A stretch of DNA of 64,000 nt. Origin: Longimicrobiales bacterium (GTDB lineage Bacteria > Gemmatimonadota > Gemmatimonadetes > Longimicrobiales > Gaopeijiaceae). Where the stretch lies: assembly GCA_951813395.1 (NCBI GenBank), contig OX638356.1:2740501-2804500 (forward strand). The letters are read 5' to 3'. This document shows positions 37,950-46,678 of the stretch, piece by piece. The number at the start of each line of letters is the position of its first letter. The first letter of the stretch is position 1. Both the position numbers and the translations under genes were made by a program. The notes beneath the pieces were generated by a model. That model had not been told where the DNA came from. It did not search any database and was given only the letters and a program-made list of their open reading frames with translations.

Positions 37950-37980
37950 TGCGGTGCAGGTCCTTGCCTTCCCACTCAAC

Positions 37981-38973
37981 TCAATTCCAGGACATACCCC
38001 GAAGCTTCTTCACATCGAGATTCCCGCCGCTGAGCACGCACACCGTCTTCGTCCCCGCGGGCGCGTCCACCAGCCCCTGCAGGAGCGCACCGACCGGCGA
38101 CGCGGCCGCGCCCTCGGTCACCACCTTGGCCCGCGCCATCAGCCAGAGCACGGCCTCGAAGATCTGCTCGTCGGGGAGGGTCACGATCTCGTCCACGAAG
38201 CGCGACACCACGGAACAGGTGTTCCCGCCCACCCGTTTCACGACGAGCCCGTCGATGACGCAGTCGACGGTGTCCAGCGTCACGCGCGACCCCTGTGCCA
38301 CGCTGCGCTTCATGGCGGGCGCCCCGGACGATTCGACGCCGATCACGCGGATCCCCGGGTTGAACGATTTCACCGCCATGGAGATCCCCGAGATCAGGCC
38401 GCCGCCCCCGATCGGCACCACCACCAGCTCCACCTCGGGGAACTGTTCCATGATCTCGAGCCCGAGCGTGCCCTGCCCCGCGATCAGGTCGGGATCGTCG
38501 AACGGATGGATGTAGGTGTAGCCCTCCGCCGCGACCAGTTCCAGCGCCTTCTCGTTGGCCTCGTCCCATATGCTGCCGTGCAGGACGACCCGTGCACCGT
38601 AGCCTTCCGTGGCGGCGACCTTCGCCGGCGTCGCGTTCTCCGCCATGCACACCACGGCATTCACGCCATAGTGCTGCGCCGCGATCGCCACGCCCTGCGC
38701 GTGATTCCCCGCCGACGAGCAGATCACCCCCCGCGCCCGTTCCTCGTCGGTCAGCCGGGCGATCTTGTTGAGCGGCCCGCGCACCTTGTAGGAGCCACCG
38801 CGCTGGAAGAGCTCGGCCTTGAGGCGCACGTCGAGACCGCACGCTTGGCTGAGCGACCGGCTGGTGAGCAGCGGGGTCTTGTAGACATGGGGCCCGACGT
38901 TCCTGTAGGCCGCCTCGAAGTCTTCCCGGGTGAGGGTCAGGCCCGGTATGCCGGGGCGCGTGCCGGCGCTCAC
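37981..38973 (-). CDS. Threonine/serine dehydratase (PLP fold type II)
   Basis: 330 residues from GTG 38973 (GTGA overlap with the aldo/keto reductase). Catabolic threonine dehydratase-like enzyme: Schiff-base lysine in LFQRGGSYKVRGPLNKIA, VICSSAGNHAQGVAIAA, glycine loop VVVPIGGGGLISGIS, VIGVESSGAPAM, and the Ser/Cys PLP-nitrogen region in VCVLSGGNLD. It deaminates threonine or serine to 2-oxobutyrate or pyruvate. There is no C-terminal ACT regulatory domain, so it is the short, catabolic form. Serine racemase or hydroxyaspartate dehydratase activity is possible in this family. Confidence 0.88.
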   Translation of the reverse strand: MSAGTRPGIPGLTLTREDFEAAYRNVGPHVYKTPLLTSRSLSQACGLDVRLKAELFQRGGSYKVRGPLNKIARLTDEERARGVICSSAGNHAQGVAIAAQHYGVNAVVCMAENATPAKVAATEGYGARVVLHGSIWDEANEKALELVAAEGYTYIHPFDDPDLIAGQGTLGLEIMEQFPEVELVVVPIGGGGLISGISMAVKSFNPGIRVIGVESSGAPAMKRSVAQGSRVTLDTVDCVIDGLVVKRVGGNTCSVVSRFVDEIVTLPDEQIFEAVLWLMARAKVVTEGAAASPVGALLQGLVDAPAGTKTVCVLSGGNLDVKKLRGMSWN

Positions 38974-39986
38974 GAGCTGATCCCCGGCAGGCGGAGCGGG
39001 CCGCCGAGCCAGCCGCGCACCGCGTGGGGCCGGTAGGGGGCCTCGAGTTCGGCGCATTCCTCCTCGGTGAGGTCCAGGTCGACGGACGCGGCCGCCGCGT
39101 CCATCTGCCCGACCTTCGTGAAGCCGACGATCGGTGCCGCGACGGCCGGCCGCGAGAGCAGCCACGCGAGCGCCACCTGCACCGGTTCGACGCCGCGCCG
39201 CTCGGCAACCCGCACGGTCGCGTCGACGATATCCCAGTCCGAGTCGTGGTCGTACAGCTCGTCGGCCAGAGGGGCGTCGTGTTCGTCCCGCGCCGAGGCG
39301 TCGTGCATCCCCCGGGAGCGCTTGCCCGTGAGCAGGCCGCGCGCCAGGGGCGACCAGGGAATGACGCCCAACCCCTGATCCACACACAAAGGCATCATCT
39401 CACGTTCTTCTTCCCGGTAGACCAGGTTGTAGTGATTCTGCATGGAGATGAACCGCGCCCAGCCGTTTCGCTCGGACACCGAGAGCATCTTCATCAGCTC
39501 CCAGGCGAACATCGAACTGGTGCCCAGGTAGAGGACCTTGCCGTCCTGAACCAGGCGGTCGAGCGCGGCCAGTGTCTCTTCGACAGGCGTGTTCGGGTCG
39601 GCGCGGTGGATCTGGTAGAGGTCGATCCGGTCCAGGCCCAGCCGCCGCAGCGAAGCCTCGCACGACTGGATGATATGCTTCGCCGAGAGGCCGCCGCGAT
39701 TCGGCCCGGTGCCCATCCGCATCCGGCACTTGGTCGCCACCACCGCCTCGTCCCGGACGGCGAACTCGCGGACCGCCCTGCCGGTGATCTCTTCGCTCAC
39801 GCCGAGCGAATACACGTCGGCGGTGTCGAAGAAGTTGACGCCGAGTTCGACGGCGCGCCGGAAGAAGGGCATGGCCTCGTCCTCTTCGAGCATCCAGGGG
39901 CGCCATTTGCGGCTGCCGAAGCTCATGCAGCCGAGCGCGATGCGCGAGACGACCAGGCCGCTGTTTCCTAGGAGGGAGTATTGCAA
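38970..39986 (-). CDS. Aldo/keto reductase
   Basis: 338 residues from TTG 39986, which gives the family-typical start MQYSLLGNSGLVVSRIALGC. GTG 40055 would add 23 unmatched residues. Aldo/keto reductase barrel with the catalytic tetrad in NFFDTADVYSLG (Asp, Tyr), VVATKCRM (Lys) and LYQIHRADPNTP (His). It has the NADPH-side motifs GTSSMFAWELM and VIPWSPLARGLLTG. It resembles the YajO/Tas-like subgroup. It reduces an aldehyde or ketone, substrate unknown. Coupled to threonine dehydratase downstream. Confidence 0.88.
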   Translation of the reverse strand: MQYSLLGNSGLVVSRIALGCMSFGSRKWRPWMLEEDEAMPFFRRAVELGVNFFDTADVYSLGVSEEITGRAVREFAVRDEAVVATKCRMRMGTGPNRGGLSAKHIIQSCEASLRRLGLDRIDLYQIHRADPNTPVEETLAALDRLVQDGKVLYLGTSSMFAWELMKMLSVSERNGWARFISMQNHYNLVYREEEREMMPLCVDQGLGVIPWSPLARGLLTGKRSRGMHDASARDEHDAPLADELYDHDSDWDIVDATVRVAERRGVEPVQVALAWLLSRPAVAAPIVGFTKVGQMDAAAASVDLDLTEEECAELEAPYRPHAVRGWLGGPLRLPGISS

Positions 39987-40080
39987 GGGGGGTGGGCTCC
40001 GGGGTTTGGGAGTTCCGAGGAGTGGACTATACCGCAGGGCAGGGCCGGGGCGCACCCCTGGTGGTCCGCTGACCGCTCAG

Positions 40081-40524
40081 TCAGAACAACCGGGGATCCC
40101 AGCCGACATCCACGACATCCGCAACACGGACCCGACCGAAATCCGCGTGAAGCGGGTTCAGGAGCACATTTCGTCCCCACGGCTGCGCGACATGGGAGGG
40201 GACCTGAAGGGCCAGCGATCGCCGCGATTCAACCCAGTCGCGCCCGATGTCCCTGGAAGCCGTCAGGTCGGACCAATCCGGTTGGTCGGCCTCGTCAAGG
40301 ACCCGTACGGCGCAACCACCCGGCAGCACAATGCGGGATGCCACATGTCCCTTCGGGATGTGACTCGCCTCCACATGTGCGAGAACCTCGAGCAACGTGC
40401 CTTCGTACGCGGGCGAGGTGTAGACGATCGGCACGCCGCGCGGGTTCCATCGCCCGCCTCTTGCTCCGGCCCCGAACCCGCTGAGGGCATCGAAGCGACG
40501 GTCGTGAATCCGGTAGACGTCCAA
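40081..40524 (-). CDS. RES-domain toxin
   Basis: 147 residues from TTG 40524, 24 bp after the antitoxin stop. RES family signature near the start: VYRIHDRRFDALSGFGAGAR, GGRWNPRGVPIVYTS, EGTLLEVLAHVEA. The conserved Arg, Tyr, Glu and Ser of this fold are present. RES toxins are ADP-ribosyltransferase-like enzymes that destroy or modify NAD+, and they pair with Xre/MbcA/ParS antitoxins. The upstream gene is such an antitoxin, so the pair is a type II toxin-antitoxin system. Confidence 0.87.
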   Translation of the reverse strand: MDVYRIHDRRFDALSGFGAGARGGRWNPRGVPIVYTSPAYEGTLLEVLAHVEASHIPKGHVASRIVLPGGCAVRVLDEADQPDWSDLTASRDIGRDWVESRRSLALQVPSHVAQPWGRNVLLNPLHADFGRVRVADVVDVGWDPRLF

Positions 40525-40548
40525 GGAAGGTGTCTTCGCCCCGGCCTG

Positions 40549-40983
40549 TTACACGGGAAGGCCGTAATGGAGGCCCCACAGGATGTCTTCCACGTGCCTC
40601 GCACCGACCTCCGACAGGGCCATCTCGATGGGAATGGCGCCTCCGAGCATCCGGTGCGGGTGGGTCAGAAACGTCGCCGCCCCCGGCTCTTCGCCCCACA
40701 CGTACACGGCAAGCGCCATCACCGCCGCCACGCGCAGCACCACTTCGCTCTCTTCTCTGTTCAGCCGATTCCGTCGTTGGCGGGTTGCCCGTGAAACGAT
40801 CCCGTTCACGAAGTCGGACGGCCGCTGCACCCCGAACCGCTTCAACTCCCCCTGCAGCACCTTGACGGCGTCCACAGGAAGGCCGGACTCCGCGGCCAGA
40901 CGCAGCCGTTCGAGTTGGGCGGGCTCGCCATAGACCGGGCGGGCCTCGCGAACCAGCCGTGCCGGAAGATCGGATTCGTTCAT
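40549..40983 (-). CDS. MbcA/ParS/Xre-type antitoxin (DUF2384)
   Basis: 144 residues from ATG 40983, chosen because GGAG lies five bases upstream; ATG 40998 would sit inside the operator. The C-terminal 50 residues show the DUF2384 toxin-binding domain (FLTHPHRMLGGAIPIEMALS, GARHVEDILWGLHYGLPV). The N-terminal helices should provide dimerisation and DNA binding. It neutralises the RES toxin and, with it, represses the shared promoter. A double palindromic operator is visible at 40978-41011. Confidence 0.87.
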   Translation of the reverse strand: MNESDLPARLVREARPVYGEPAQLERLRLAAESGLPVDAVKVLQGELKRFGVQRPSDFVNGIVSRATRQRRNRLNREESEVVLRVAAVMALAVYVWGEEPGAATFLTHPHRMLGGAIPIEMALSEVGARHVEDILWGLHYGLPV

Positions 40984-41011
40984 ATGAACTCCATACATGT
41001 ATCATATGAAC
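40978..41011 (-). promoter_or_regulatory. Double palindromic operator of the RES/ParS operon
   Basis: A perfect 12-bp palindrome GTTCATATGAAC (40978-40989) and a second, imperfect copy TATCATATGAAC (41000-41011) are spaced 22 bp apart, two helical turns. Between them lies another perfect palindrome, ATACATGTAT (40993-41002). The patch is strikingly AT-rich in a G+C-rich genome. TATGAT on the minus strand (41001-41006) could be the -10 box. The proximal site covers the start codon of the antitoxin. Confidence 0.65.
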
Positions 41012-41020
41012 ATAATCAGC

Positions 41021-41065
41021 GCGCCCCGACCGCGCCAGGTTGATGCACCTGGCGGGCCGGGGCGC
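41021..41065 (-). terminator. Long G+C-rich hairpin after the susCD operon
   Basis: Arms 41021-41040 and 41047-41065 pair over 18-19 bases with a 6-nt loop (TGATGC); one G/A mismatch and one bulge are the only defects. It lies between the susD stop (41103) and the toxin-antitoxin operator, where transcription of susCD must end. On the minus strand it is followed by a weakly U-rich tail (TGATTATGTT). It is a plausible intrinsic terminator or 3'-end stabiliser. Confidence 0.5.
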
Positions 41066-41102
41066 TGCCCCTGCGTCGCAGAGAGGGCTCCTCGACGCCC
41101 TC

Positions 41103-42392
41103 TTACGGGTTCCTGTCCATGCAGACAAACCCCTCCGGATTCGACTGCTCCGACAGCGTCAGGATGAACACCACGTCGGTTCCATAGCTCTGCGGCCCCT
41201 TGTAGTGGCCCACCGGGTGGGTGTCGTTCTGCGACCGCCCGTACTGGCGCAGAAGCCGCCGCAGGTCGCCCATGCGATGACCCGTGGCGAAGAGCCAGAA
41301 CGCGCGCTCGCGGAACACGAGATCCACCCTTGCGTCGGGTGTTCCCGGATCCATGAGCGGCTCCAGGGGCGGATCGATCGCGACGGCTCGCAGGTCGTTG
41401 AGGATCGACAGCCACCGGCCGCCGCCGGACTTCAGGTCCGCCTCGGCTTCGATGAGCCGCGCCTCGATCCCGGACGCCAGCGTGATCGGGTGATACCGAT
41501 CCGTGAACCCGGTGAAGTAGTAGTGGTCCGTCTCGCCGTCCCTGCCAACGCCAAGGAGCTCGGTCGGCACGCGCGGATCATTTGCGCTGACGAAGTCGAG
41601 CCCGTTGGTCCCTTCACCGTCCGAGACGGTGATGGCGCCCCATACGTCCGTCAGACTGTTCGTGTTGAAGATGGGATTCTGGAGCCCGGACCCGGCAGCA
41701 CTCAGCTCGGCCAGATAGACGTAGTCGGTTGGCACGCCCGAGACCGCCGCGGCCGCCTCGCTGAAACGGCCCAGGTTCGTGAGCGCCCGGCCGCGGGCAA
41801 CGCGAACGAGGTTCATGATGCGGGCGTCCGAGGCCGCGTATTCGAGCGCGACGTCAAGCTCCGCCACGGCCCGCATGGTCGCGCTGTCGCTGGTGATCGG
41901 TCCGCCGTAGACCGGCTTCAGGTCGACCACCTCGCTGAGGGGGGTCCCGTTGCAGTTGACCTCTCCCAGGAGCAGTGCCGCGAGGCCGCGCACGGCGTAG
42001 AGCTGCGCGATCGCGGCTCGCTCGTCCGGCGCGTGTTCGAGGTACAGGTCGATTCCCAGTTGAGCGAAGGTTCGCCCCCGGCCCAGAAGGACCGGCCCCC
42101 ACTCGGTGTAGGTCACGGCCTGCTCCCGGTAGTCGACGGCGGCAAAGGCGTTGAAGGAGTCGGACAGGTAGAACTCGTCCGAAAACCGTCCGGTGGTGGA
42201 GGTCATGGTGGCGAATTGTCCGTACAGGTTGTCGAGCGCGGCAGCGCCGAACGCCGCCGCACCCTCGGCGTTGTCGACATCCTGCGGCTGCACGACATCG
42301 GGCGCATGGACATTGGTCAGTGTGTCGCAACCGACCATGAGCACTCCGGCGACGGCTACGAGGAAGCACGGTTTTTTCTTGCACTCGAACAT
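41103..42392 (-). CDS. SusD/RagB-like nutrient-binding lipoprotein
   Basis: 429 residues. Lipobox LMVGC (Cys22) followed by DTLTNVHAPDVVQPQ, the usual start of mature SusD-like proteins. It also has helical repeats (AQLYAVRGLAALLLGEVNCN), YHPITLASGIEARLIEAEADL and the C-terminal DLVFRERAFWLFATGHRMGDLRRLLR block, which are diagnostic. ATG 42392 has a perfect GGAGG five bases upstream. It partners the SusC porin encoded 13 bp upstream. A second SusC/D set of the same type occupies the left end of the window. Confidence 0.87.
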   Translation of the reverse strand: MFECKKKPCFLVAVAGVLMVGCDTLTNVHAPDVVQPQDVDNAEGAAAFGAAALDNLYGQFATMTSTTGRFSDEFYLSDSFNAFAAVDYREQAVTYTEWGPVLLGRGRTFAQLGIDLYLEHAPDERAAIAQLYAVRGLAALLLGEVNCNGTPLSEVVDLKPVYGGPITSDSATMRAVAELDVALEYAASDARIMNLVRVARGRALTNLGRFSEAAAAVSGVPTDYVYLAELSAAGSGLQNPIFNTNSLTDVWGAITVSDGEGTNGLDFVSANDPRVPTELLGVGRDGETDHYYFTGFTDRYHPITLASGIEARLIEAEADLKSGGGRWLSILNDLRAVAIDPPLEPLMDPGTPDARVDLVFRERAFWLFATGHRMGDLRRLLRQYGRSQNDTHPVGHYKGPQSYGTDVVFILTLSEQSNPEGFVCMDRNP

Positions 42393-42405
42393 GGTTGCCT
42401 CCTTT

Positions 42406-45400
42406 CTAGAAGTTGAGCTTCACGCGCACGATGATGTAGCGTGCCGGTGGTGCCGTCGGGTTGTCGTAACCCAGGTCCCAGCGGGTTCCGAAGTTGCCGC
42501 TCAGAGACGGGTTCGCCGTCACCTCCGGGTCGGGACCGGTATAGTCCGTCCAGAGCATCAGGTTTCTGGCGCTGAGCGATACCGTCGCACTGCTGGCTCC
42601 GAGCCCGAGCGGCTGGAGGGCGCCCGGCTGGAAGGTGTACGACACCAACGCCTCCGCCCACCGCGTGAAGGTCCCGTCTTCCTGGTATCCCGCGTAGGTC
42701 AGCCCGGGCTTGGTGAAGGCGATGTACTGCGCCTGCAAATGCAGCGGGGCTTCCGGATCGTTCCGCGCCCGGCAGCTGCCGAAGTTGCACTTGTTGAGCT
42801 CGCTGAAGTTCGTCTGCACCCAGCCTCCCCGGTACACGAACAGCGAACTCACGTGAAGTCTGCCGCCCAACAGCGAGAATGTCGGCGTGAAGTTGAGCAT
42901 CCTGGTCGGGTTCGTATTGCCGATGAAGATGATCGAATCGCCGACCTGCACCTCGTCGGCCTGCAGGACGCCGTCGCCGTTGTCGTCGTTCCAGCCGAGC
43001 ACCGGACGATCCCACTGTCCGTAGAGCGGATAGCCCTCGACGAACTTGATGAAGCGATCTTCCGGTGGACGCAGTCCTTCGGCGAGTTCGAGGAGCTTGT
43101 TGGAGTTCACCGAGCCGTTGACGTTCATGCTGAATCTGACGCCTCCCATTTCGAAGACGTCGGCTTGCACGTCGGCCTCGATTCCCATGTTCCGCACCGA
43201 ACCCACATTGTCCAGCTGCCCGGTGCCGGTAATGCCGACCGATCGGGGCATGGCCCGCCGAACCAGGGCGTCCACGCTCTTGCGATAGTACGCGGTGGCT
43301 TCCAGCTGAACCCGGCTGTCGAGCAGCTCGAGGTCGAACCCGGACTCGTATTCGGTCACCCGCTCCGGCCCGAGATTGGGGTTGCCGAGCGCGAACAGAC
43401 TCGCTCCGGTCCTCGACTGGCCATTCACGAAGACGCTGGCGAAGCGGACGTCCGCCAGGGCGTCGGTTGCCTGCGGCTGGACGCCGGAGGCTCCGTATGC
43501 GAAACGGTATCGCAGACTGTTGATAAACGAGCCCCGGGGGAAGAAACCTTCCTCCGATATCAGCCAGGAGAAACCTCCCTTGGGGTACCAGGCGGTCTTG
43601 AAATCCCTGCCGAAGTTGCTGGCCCCGTCGGCCCGAATCGCGGCGGTGAGGAAAAGACGACCGGCCAGGTCGAAGTTCTGTTCGACGTAGGTACCCGCAA
43701 TCACCGACTGGACGTTGGACTCCGACGCCATGTAGTTGGCGGCGCCGTTGACCGTCTGCGCTCCAGGGGGCAGATCGGTGCCGCGCGCCTGTGCCACCCC
43801 CTGGTGGCGGCGGTTGTACTGAACCCCGAACGAAGTCCTCGATTTGACCGACGGATTGATGTCGAATTCCGAGGTGGACCCCAGGTCGATGGTGTAGAGG
43901 GCGATATCCGAGCGAATGTGGTTCCGGAAACCCGTGCTGAGAGCTCCGGAGGTGTCCTCACCCCGCCGCAGCAGGTTATCGGAGAACTGAGCCGAATGGT
44001 CGAGACCGATCGTGCCCCGGAACGTCAGCCACGGTCGCGGTATCCAGTTCCCGTTGATGCCGGTGGTGAAGCGGGTGATGTTGGATCCGCTCCGGGTGGA
44101 AAACAGGTCACCCGGGCGGTCTCCAAGCCACCACCCTTCATTGTCGTCGTTGTATCCGGGTCCCCAGCTGCCTCTCCAGAAGACGCCGTTGCTCGGGATC
44201 TGGCTTTGCTGGAGGGTCACCCCTGTGGAGAAGTTGATGTCCGCGGTCTCGTTGAGGCGCGCCGTGACGTTTCCGCGCATGCTCAATCGCCTGAGATAGT
44301 TCGGGCGCCTCTGCCAGCTGGGTATCTCGACACCTCCCCGCTCCGCCTGTTTGCGCTGAATCTCGGACTCGGAGAGCTGCAGGTACCCGGTTTCGTTCTC
44401 GAGTTCGGTGCCCAGGAAGTAGCGAAAGCGCTCCACCCCGCCAGACACCTGAATCCCCAGTTGCTCCCGGTGTCCGATCCCGAGAGGGGCGGCAGGGGAG
44501 TCACGGAATGCGCTCCAGGTCGTCAGGCTGTCCAACATGCAGCCACCCGCCACGCGGACGCGGTTTTCGCAGCGTATGGACGCGCCGTCGGCGTTTCGGC
44601 CCCACGCGAAGTACCCCTGGTGCACGTCGGCGGCCTGCTGGATCATGCCGCCTTCCGTGTAGACGCTCCACCTGGCTTCCCCGGGGCGGCCTCGCTTGGT
44701 GCGGATGATGATCACGCCGTTGGCCCCGTCCGTTCCGTACAGCGTCGCGGCCGACGGGCCCTTTACGATATCGATGGACTCGATCTCCTCGGGGTTCAGG
44801 TCGGTGACCGCGCCCGCGGTCCAGCCGGAGCTGAATTGCCTGGGGCCGATCTGGCTGCCACCGCCCGTGGAGTTCTCTACGCGCACCCCGTCGACGATCA
44901 TGAGGGGCGAGTTGTCCTGGGACAGGCTGTTGAAGCCGCGGATGCGGATGCGGGCCGCCGAGCCGGTCATGCCCGCGTTGCTGAAGGTCATCACGCCGGG
45001 AACCCGGCCCTGGAGAAGGTCGGTCACGTTCGTGATGGGCGCGCTGGTGACGATGGAGTCGGCGCCGATGGTCGCGATCACGTTCGCAATGCTCAGCTTC
45101 TGCTGCTCACCCGTAGCCGTCACGACGATTCCGCTGAGGCCCACCGGGGCGGTGTTCAGAGTGAAGTCCAGGCTGACGGCGGAGCCTTCCGCCACCGTGA
45201 CCTCCAGGGAAGCGTCGGAATAGCCGAGGCGCTGCACGGTCACGGTGCGAAGACCGGCCGACACGCCCGTCAGCAGGTAGCGTCCCTGGGTGGTGGTCGT
45301 GACCGAGATCCTGGTGCCCTCCACCGTCACCTGAGCCAGTTCGACCGGCGCCCCCGTTTCGGCGTCGGTCACCTGGCCCGTGATTGTCCCGCCCTGGGCC

Positions 45401-45489
45401 TGCGCATCCATCGGCGCGGCACCCAGAGCGACGATCGGGGTGAATGTGAGAAGGATGGCGAAACTGCAGTTCAGACGTGGCTTGCCCAT
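42406..45489 (-). CDS. SusC/RagA-type TonB-linked outer-membrane porin
   Basis: 1027 residues from ATG 45489 (GGAGG five bases upstream; a GTG two codons earlier is less likely). Signal peptide, then a carboxypeptidase-regulatory-like domain (GGTITGQVTDAETGAPVELA) and SusC motif. The plug domain has VTDLLQGRVPGVMTFSNAG, IRIRGFNSLSQDNSPLMIVDGVRV and IESIDIVKGPSAATLYGTDG. A C-terminal barrel ends VRVKLNF. It imports oligomers with TonB energy, with SusD as lid. Substrate unknown. No adjacent hydrolase or sensor gene reveals the ligand; the flanking BtuF-like gene runs in the same direction upstream but is separated by 300 bp. Confidence 0.93.
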   Translation of the reverse strand: MGKPRLNCSFAILLTFTPIVALGAAPMDAQAQGGTITGQVTDAETGAPVELAQVTVEGTRISVTTTTQGRYLLTGVSAGLRTVTVQRLGYSDASLEVTVAEGSAVSLDFTLNTAPVGLSGIVVTATGEQQKLSIANVIATIGADSIVTSAPITNVTDLLQGRVPGVMTFSNAGMTGSAARIRIRGFNSLSQDNSPLMIVDGVRVENSTGGGSQIGPRQFSSGWTAGAVTDLNPEEIESIDIVKGPSAATLYGTDGANGVIIIRTKRGRPGEARWSVYTEGGMIQQAADVHQGYFAWGRNADGASIRCENRVRVAGGCMLDSLTTWSAFRDSPAAPLGIGHREQLGIQVSGGVERFRYFLGTELENETGYLQLSESEIQRKQAERGGVEIPSWQRRPNYLRRLSMRGNVTARLNETADINFSTGVTLQQSQIPSNGVFWRGSWGPGYNDDNEGWWLGDRPGDLFSTRSGSNITRFTTGINGNWIPRPWLTFRGTIGLDHSAQFSDNLLRRGEDTSGALSTGFRNHIRSDIALYTIDLGSTSEFDINPSVKSRTSFGVQYNRRHQGVAQARGTDLPPGAQTVNGAANYMASESNVQSVIAGTYVEQNFDLAGRLFLTAAIRADGASNFGRDFKTAWYPKGGFSWLISEEGFFPRGSFINSLRYRFAYGASGVQPQATDALADVRFASVFVNGQSRTGASLFALGNPNLGPERVTEYESGFDLELLDSRVQLEATAYYRKSVDALVRRAMPRSVGITGTGQLDNVGSVRNMGIEADVQADVFEMGGVRFSMNVNGSVNSNKLLELAEGLRPPEDRFIKFVEGYPLYGQWDRPVLGWNDDNGDGVLQADEVQVGDSIIFIGNTNPTRMLNFTPTFSLLGGRLHVSSLFVYRGGWVQTNFSELNKCNFGSCRARNDPEAPLHLQAQYIAFTKPGLTYAGYQEDGTFTRWAEALVSYTFQPGALQPLGLGASSATVSLSARNLMLWTDYTGPDPEVTANPSLSGNFGTRWDLGYDNPTAPPARYIIVRVKLNF

Positions 45490-45789
45490 GAGCACCTCCG
45501 GAAAGAGAGTGGGCAGACAGCGGATCCGGCTGATCCGGATTCCGGCCGCAAAAGACGAGGATCAGGGGAAGATGCAAGCGCTGGACGCACGTCGGGTACG
45601 GAGTCAACCGACCGCAACCGCTCCTGGCCTTCCATCCTGGGTCCTCCAGTGCCGCAGACCGACTGAACAACGTCGTGCGGCGGATCCAGCTCACCCGGTC
45701 AGTGATTACAGACCTGGGTACTGGTTTCAATACAGTATGAGGGAAGGAGTCCGGTCGCAACCAGAAAAATGGGCCGACCGAAGCGCTTG
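45490..45789. other. 300-bp intergenic region upstream of susC
   Basis: No credible coding sequence. It contains the susC ribosome site, a run of GATCCGG repeats (about 45512-45535, weak hairpin) and a possible promoter at 45703-45730. Otherwise I see nothing definite in it. Confidence 0.5.
45703..45730 (-). promoter_or_regulatory. Candidate promoter of the susCD operon
   Basis: On the minus strand TTGAAA (45725-45730) and TAATCA (45703-45708) are separated by 16 bp, within an unusually AT-rich stretch. It would give a leader of about 205 nt before susC. Pattern match only. Confidence 0.3.
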
Positions 45790-46584
45790 CTACCCCCGCC
45801 ACCCCCCGATGATCCTGGCCACCGCCTCCACCCCGTCGGTCAGCGCGGCCGGACCCGGCTGCAGGATCAACGGCGACTTGACCTCGTACAGGTGCCCGTC
45901 CGCCACGGCGGGGATATCCCCCCACCCCTCGCGCGCCGCCACCCTCTCGGGCCGGAACTTGCGGCCGCACCACGACCCGATGATCACGTCGGGGGCGCGG
46001 CGCACCACCTCGCCCGGGTCGGCGATGATCCGGTCCTTCGCGAGGCCGCACTCGCGAAACTCCGGAAAGCAGTCCTCGCCCCCCGCCAGCTCGATCAGCT
46101 CCGACACCCAGCGGATCCCCGAGATCAGCGGGTCGTACCACTCCTCGAAGTAGACGCGCGGGCGGCGTGGCGCCGCGGCGGCCCGCTCAGCCGCGCGCTC
46201 GGCCACCCGGTCCAGACCCGCCTGCAGCTCTTCCACCAGGCGCTCGCCCTTCTCCGGACACCCCACCAGCCCGGCGATCGCCCGGACCGTCCGCAGGATC
46301 TCCGCCACTGACCGGTGGTTGAAGATGTGGACTTCCAACCCACACCGGATCAGGTCGGCGGCAATGTCCGCCTGAATGTCCGAGAAGCCGAACACCAGGT
46401 CCGGCTCGAGCGCGAGAATCCGGTCGATCTTCGCCGACGTGAACGCCGAGACCTTCGGCTTCTCCTTGCGCGCACGGGCGGGGCGCACGGTAAACCCGGA
46501 GATGCCCACGATCCGCCGGTCCTCGCCCAGCCGGTAGAGGATCTCGGTCGGCTCCTCGGTCAGGCAGACAATCCGGTCGTACAT
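45790..46584 (-). CDS. BtuF/FecB-like periplasmic-binding-fold protein without signal peptide
   Basis: 264 residues from ATG 46584. Class III binding-protein fold (cobalamin/siderophore type): RIVCLTEEPTEILYRLGE, RIVGISGFTVRP, LEPDLVFGFSDIQADIAADL, the long central helix, then PRVYFEEWYDPLISGIRWV and APDVIIGSWCGRKF. The domain starts within three residues of the N-terminus, so no signal peptide or lipobox is present and the protein should be cytoplasmic as annotated. There are no btuC/D genes nearby. It could be a cobalamin-binding protein that lost its leader, or an intracellular member of the family. Confidence 0.75.
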   Translation of the reverse strand: MYDRIVCLTEEPTEILYRLGEDRRIVGISGFTVRPARARKEKPKVSAFTSAKIDRILALEPDLVFGFSDIQADIAADLIRCGLEVHIFNHRSVAEILRTVRAIAGLVGCPEKGERLVEELQAGLDRVAERAAERAAAAPRRPRVYFEEWYDPLISGIRWVSELIELAGGEDCFPEFRECGLAKDRIIADPGEVVRRAPDVIIGSWCGRKFRPERVAAREGWGDIPAVADGHLYEVKSPLILQPGPAALTDGVEAVARIIGGWRG

Positions 46585-46678
46585 GGCGGGAAGTTAGCGG
46601 GTTTGCGCCGCGGCGCGCCCGCCGTGATGCTTGGACGCACGCACACGATGGGTCACGACGCATTCTCCGGGAGTTCCC

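Noticed and set aside
40984-40998. Earlier ATG (40998) for the ParS-type antitoxin
   Set aside because: It lies within the operator and has no ribosome site, whereas ATG 40983 has GGAG five bases upstream.
42193-45666. An 1157-codon open frame on the plus strand opposite susC
   Set aside because: Shadow of the clear SusC coding sequence; composition is Arg/Val/Gly/His-rich and no motif or ribosome site supports it.
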